The position numbers and the translations under genes were made by a program. Below are positions 62,192-64,000 of a stretch of 64,000 nucleotides of DNA, in pieces. The notes under the pieces are model-generated. The model was not told the DNA's origin, made no database searches, and saw only the letters and a list, made by a program, of their open reading frames with translations. This DNA is from Bacteroidota bacterium (GTDB lineage Bacteria > Bacteroidota > Bacteroidia > Bacteroidales > F082): the NCBI GenBank assembly GCA_009773165.1, contig WOUZ01000015.1, positions 1-64,000 of the forward strand, read 5' to 3'. Within the stretch, counting starts at the first letter, position 1. Every line of letters starts with the position of its first letter.

Positions 62192-64000
62192 ATGGAAAAG
62201 AAGATCAAAATACTTCATCTTGAAGATTCTTACAAAGATGCTGAGATTATACGTGATATTGTTGAAAGCGGTGAGAATGTATCGGCTTACTTTGTAGTTG
62301 ACAACGAAAAGGATTACCTTTCTGCTTTGCAAAAGGAATCCATCGATTTGATTCTTTCTGATTACAGTCTTCCTGATTTTAACGGCAATGAAGCATTGAA
62401 AGTAGCGCGCGAAAAGTATGCAAGTATCCCCTTTATTTTTGTTTCCGGGGCCATAGGAGAAGACACAGCCATAGATGCCATGGTAAATGGTGCAACTGAT
62501 TATGTATTCAAAAATAAACTTGAACGTTTAATTCCTGCCATAAACCGAGCCAACCACGAGCGACAACAGGAAATAAACCGTCGACTGGCTGAAAAGAAAC
62601 TCAAAGAAAAAACAGAACTGTTAGTGTCTCAAAATGTAAAATACTTACAAATAAACAATGAACTTCTTTTTCAAAACAAAGAAAAAATAAAGCGTGCAGC
62701 GGAGTTACTTATTGCAAACACAGAACTGGCTTTTCAGAACGAGGAAAAGAAAAAAAGGGCAGATGAGCTTGTAATTGCCAATAAGGAACTGGCATTTCAA
62801 AACAGTGAAAAAGAAAAACGTGCAGCCGAACTAATCATAGCTAATAAAGAGCTCCTATTTCAAAACGAAGAAAAAGAAAAAAGAGCCAATGAATTGATCA
62901 TTGCTAACAAAGAACTTGTTTTTCAAAACGAAATGAAAGAAAAACGTGCTGATGAATTGATGCTGGCAAATAAGGAACTTGCGTTTCAGAACGAAGAAAA
63001 AGAAAAAAGAGCCAATGAATTGATCATCGCAAACAAAGAACTTGCTTACCAGAATGTTGAAAAAGAAAAACGGGCTGATGAGTTAGATACAGCGAATCAA
63101 GAACTTGCATATCAGAATGTTGAAAAAGAAAAACGAGCTGATGAGTTAATTATTGCTGAAAAAGAGCTTGCGTTTCAAAAAGAAGAAAAAGGAAAACGAG
63201 CCGATGAACTTATCATTGCTGATAAAGAACTTCTTTTTCAAAACAATGAAAAAAACAACCGGGCTGCTGAATTGATTATTGCAGATAAAGAACTTGATTT
63301 TCAACAAGTTGAAAAAAGCAAAAGAGCAGAAGAGTTAATCATTGCAAACAAAGAATTGGTAGTTCAAAATAAATTGAAAGAGAAACGTGCTGCTGAATTG
63401 ATCATCGCCAACAAAGAACTTCATTTTCAGAATGAAGAAAAGGAAAAGCGCGCTGCAGAACTCATCATTGCCAACAAAGAACTTCATTTTCAGAATGAAG
63501 AAAAGGAAAAACGCGCTGCAGAACTAATCATTGCCAACAAAGAACTTCTTTTTCAAAATGAAGAAAAGGAAAAACGGGCAGCAGAACTAATCGTAGCCAA
63601 CAAAGAACTACATTTTCAGAATGAAGAAAAGGAAAAACGGGCCGCAGAATTAAATATTGCCAACAAAGAACTTCTTTTTCAAAATGAAGAAAAGGAAAAA
63701 CGGGCGTCTGAACTCATCATCTCTAAAGAAAAAGCTGAAGAAAGCGACAAGCTCAAAACTGCCTTTCTGCAAAATATGTCGCATGAAATACGGACACCAC
63801 TCAATGGGATTATCGGTTTTTCAGCCTTGCTGAACTATGAGGATGTGAGTCGTGAGGAAATTAAAGAATACTCGGCTATCATAAGCCAAAGTGGGAATCG
63901 GTTGATCGAAATCGTCAACAACGTTCTTGATATCTCGAAAATAGAAACAGGTCAGATTGTCATTGAGCAGAAAGCGATTGTAATCGACGAAATATTTTAT
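62192..64000 (+). CDS. REC-coiled-coil-repeat histidine kinase (truncated by right edge)
   Basis: 603 codons of an open frame that is still open at the right edge, starting at the ATG at 62192. N-terminal receiver (about 5-120) with Asp57 (LILSDYSLPDF), DAMVNGATDYVFKNK Lys, then a coiled coil, then about 17 tandem copies of a 21-residue unit with consensus KEKRAAELIIANKELxFQNEE (about 155-511), then HisKA with His531 (NMSHEIRTPLNG). HATPase and any later domains lie outside the window. The repeat length is exactly three heptads. The product is probably a cytoplasmic kinase that takes phosphate or signal from its own receiver and transmits through the long coiled coil. Third gene of the CHASE3 kinase-receiver unit (26 bp after the receiver stop). 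Confidence 0.92.
   Translation, partial: MEKKIKILHLEDSYKDAEIIRDIVESGENVSAYFVVDNEKDYLSALQKESIDLILSDYSLPDFNGNEALKVAREKYASIPFIFVSGAIGEDTAIDAMVNGATDYVFKNKLERLIPAINRANHERQQEINRRLAEKKLKEKTELLVSQNVKYLQINNELLFQNKEKIKRAAELLIANTELAFQNEEKKKRADELVIANKELAFQNSEKEKRAAELIIANKELLFQNEEKEKRANELIIANKELVFQNEMKEKRADELMLANKELAFQNEEKEKRANELIIANKELAYQNVEKEKRADELDTANQELAYQNVEKEKRADELIIAEKELAFQKEEKGKRADELIIADKELLFQNNEKNNRAAELIIADKELDFQQVEKSKRAEELIIANKELVVQNKLKEKRAAELIIANKELHFQNEEKEKRAAELIIANKELHFQNEEKEKRAAELIIANKELLFQNEEKEKRAAELIVANKELHFQNEEKEKRAAELNIANKELLFQNEEKEKRASELIISKEKAEESDKLKTAFLQNMSHEIRTPLNGIIGFSALLNYEDVSREEIKEYSAIISQSGNRLIEIVNNVLDISKIETGQIVIEQKAIVIDEIFY
62655..63725 (+). repeat. Tandem 63-bp repeat array (17 units) encoding 21-residue coiled-coil repeats
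   Basis: An exact 63-bp period: AACAAAGAA recurs at 63410, 63473, 63536 and 63599. The protein consensus per unit is EKEKRAAELIIANKELxFQNE. The first about twelve units differ by many substitutions, while the last five (about 63390-63725) are nearly identical at DNA level, which suggests recent expansion or gene conversion at the 3' end. The array spans 1071 bp, 17 times 63. One degenerate unit precedes the regular array. The length is likely to vary between strains. Confidence 0.88.

Overview
This window reads as chromosomal DNA from a free-living member of the Bacteroidota, probably close to Bacteroidales. The evidence is low GC with A/T-rich spacers, almost no Shine-Dalgarno sequences, recurrent TAnnTTTG -7 boxes (several with a TTTG box 19-20 bp upstream), a C-terminal type IX secretion (T9SS) sorting domain, many SCxx-type lipoproteins, and Bacteroidota-style gene sets (alternative GlmU; serC-serA-DUF1015; S9 prolyl oligopeptidase). 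The species cannot be named from the sequence alone.

Layout. 1-9.0 kb is housekeeping: tRNA-Val, sucD, an esterase, a beta-propeller protein, an SPFH/prohibitin protein, a class I glutamine-amidotransferase-like hydrolase, prolyl oligopeptidase and a MATE exporter. 9.5-29.7 kb is an exopolysaccharide (EPS) locus, all on the + strand. It holds a receiver protein, an initiating sugar-phosphate transferase fused to a degenerate receiver domain, a short TolC-like outer-membrane protein, a Wzz/GumC-type co-polymerase carrying a LysM domain and a degenerate BY-kinase domain, a Wzx flippase, a Wzy/WaaL-like polymerase, seven glycosyltransferases (two GT pairs look like a tandem duplication), an acyltransferase, two methyltransferases and a T9SS-exported beta-helix protein. 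29.7-38.5 kb is mainly signalling. A hybrid kinase overlaps the last EPS-locus gene by ATGA. It is followed by a receiver, a DUF1858 protein, pdxH (opposite strand), a DUF218-DUF1684 fusion, and a REC-GAF-PAS kinase next to an NtrC-type sigma-54 activator.

38.5-41.7 kb (minus strand) is the classical thrS-infC-rpmI-rplT operon. Here infC appears to start at an AUA codon behind a perfect Shine-Dalgarno sequence. 41.8-49.6 kb holds an orphan peptide-binding lipoprotein, an NAD(P)H oxidoreductase, lon, an alternative glmU, rpmE2 and a LuxC-like acyl-CoA reductase. 49.7-53.7 kb is the serine operon (serC, a short Lys-type serA, a four-helix-bundle protein, DUF1015, a small winged-helix protein). 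53.8-59.5 kb has an alkaline phosphatase, a metallophosphoesterase, tRNA-Pro and tRNA-Ser, a DnaJ/CbpA protein, an outer-membrane barrel and an OmpA-like lipoprotein.

59.9-64.0 kb is a second signalling block: a small unknown ORF, a CHASE3 histidine kinase, a response regulator, and a REC-histidine kinase that runs off the right edge. That last protein contains about 17 tandem copies of a 21-residue (three-heptad, 63-bp) repeat, and a single copy of the same module sits between TM2 and HisKA of the upstream CHASE3 kinase. The most unusual items are this repeat array, the pseudo-receiver/sugar-transferase fusion in an EPS locus bracketed by phosphorelay genes, the LysM insertion in the chain-length protein, the DUF218-DUF1684 fusion and the AUA start of infC.
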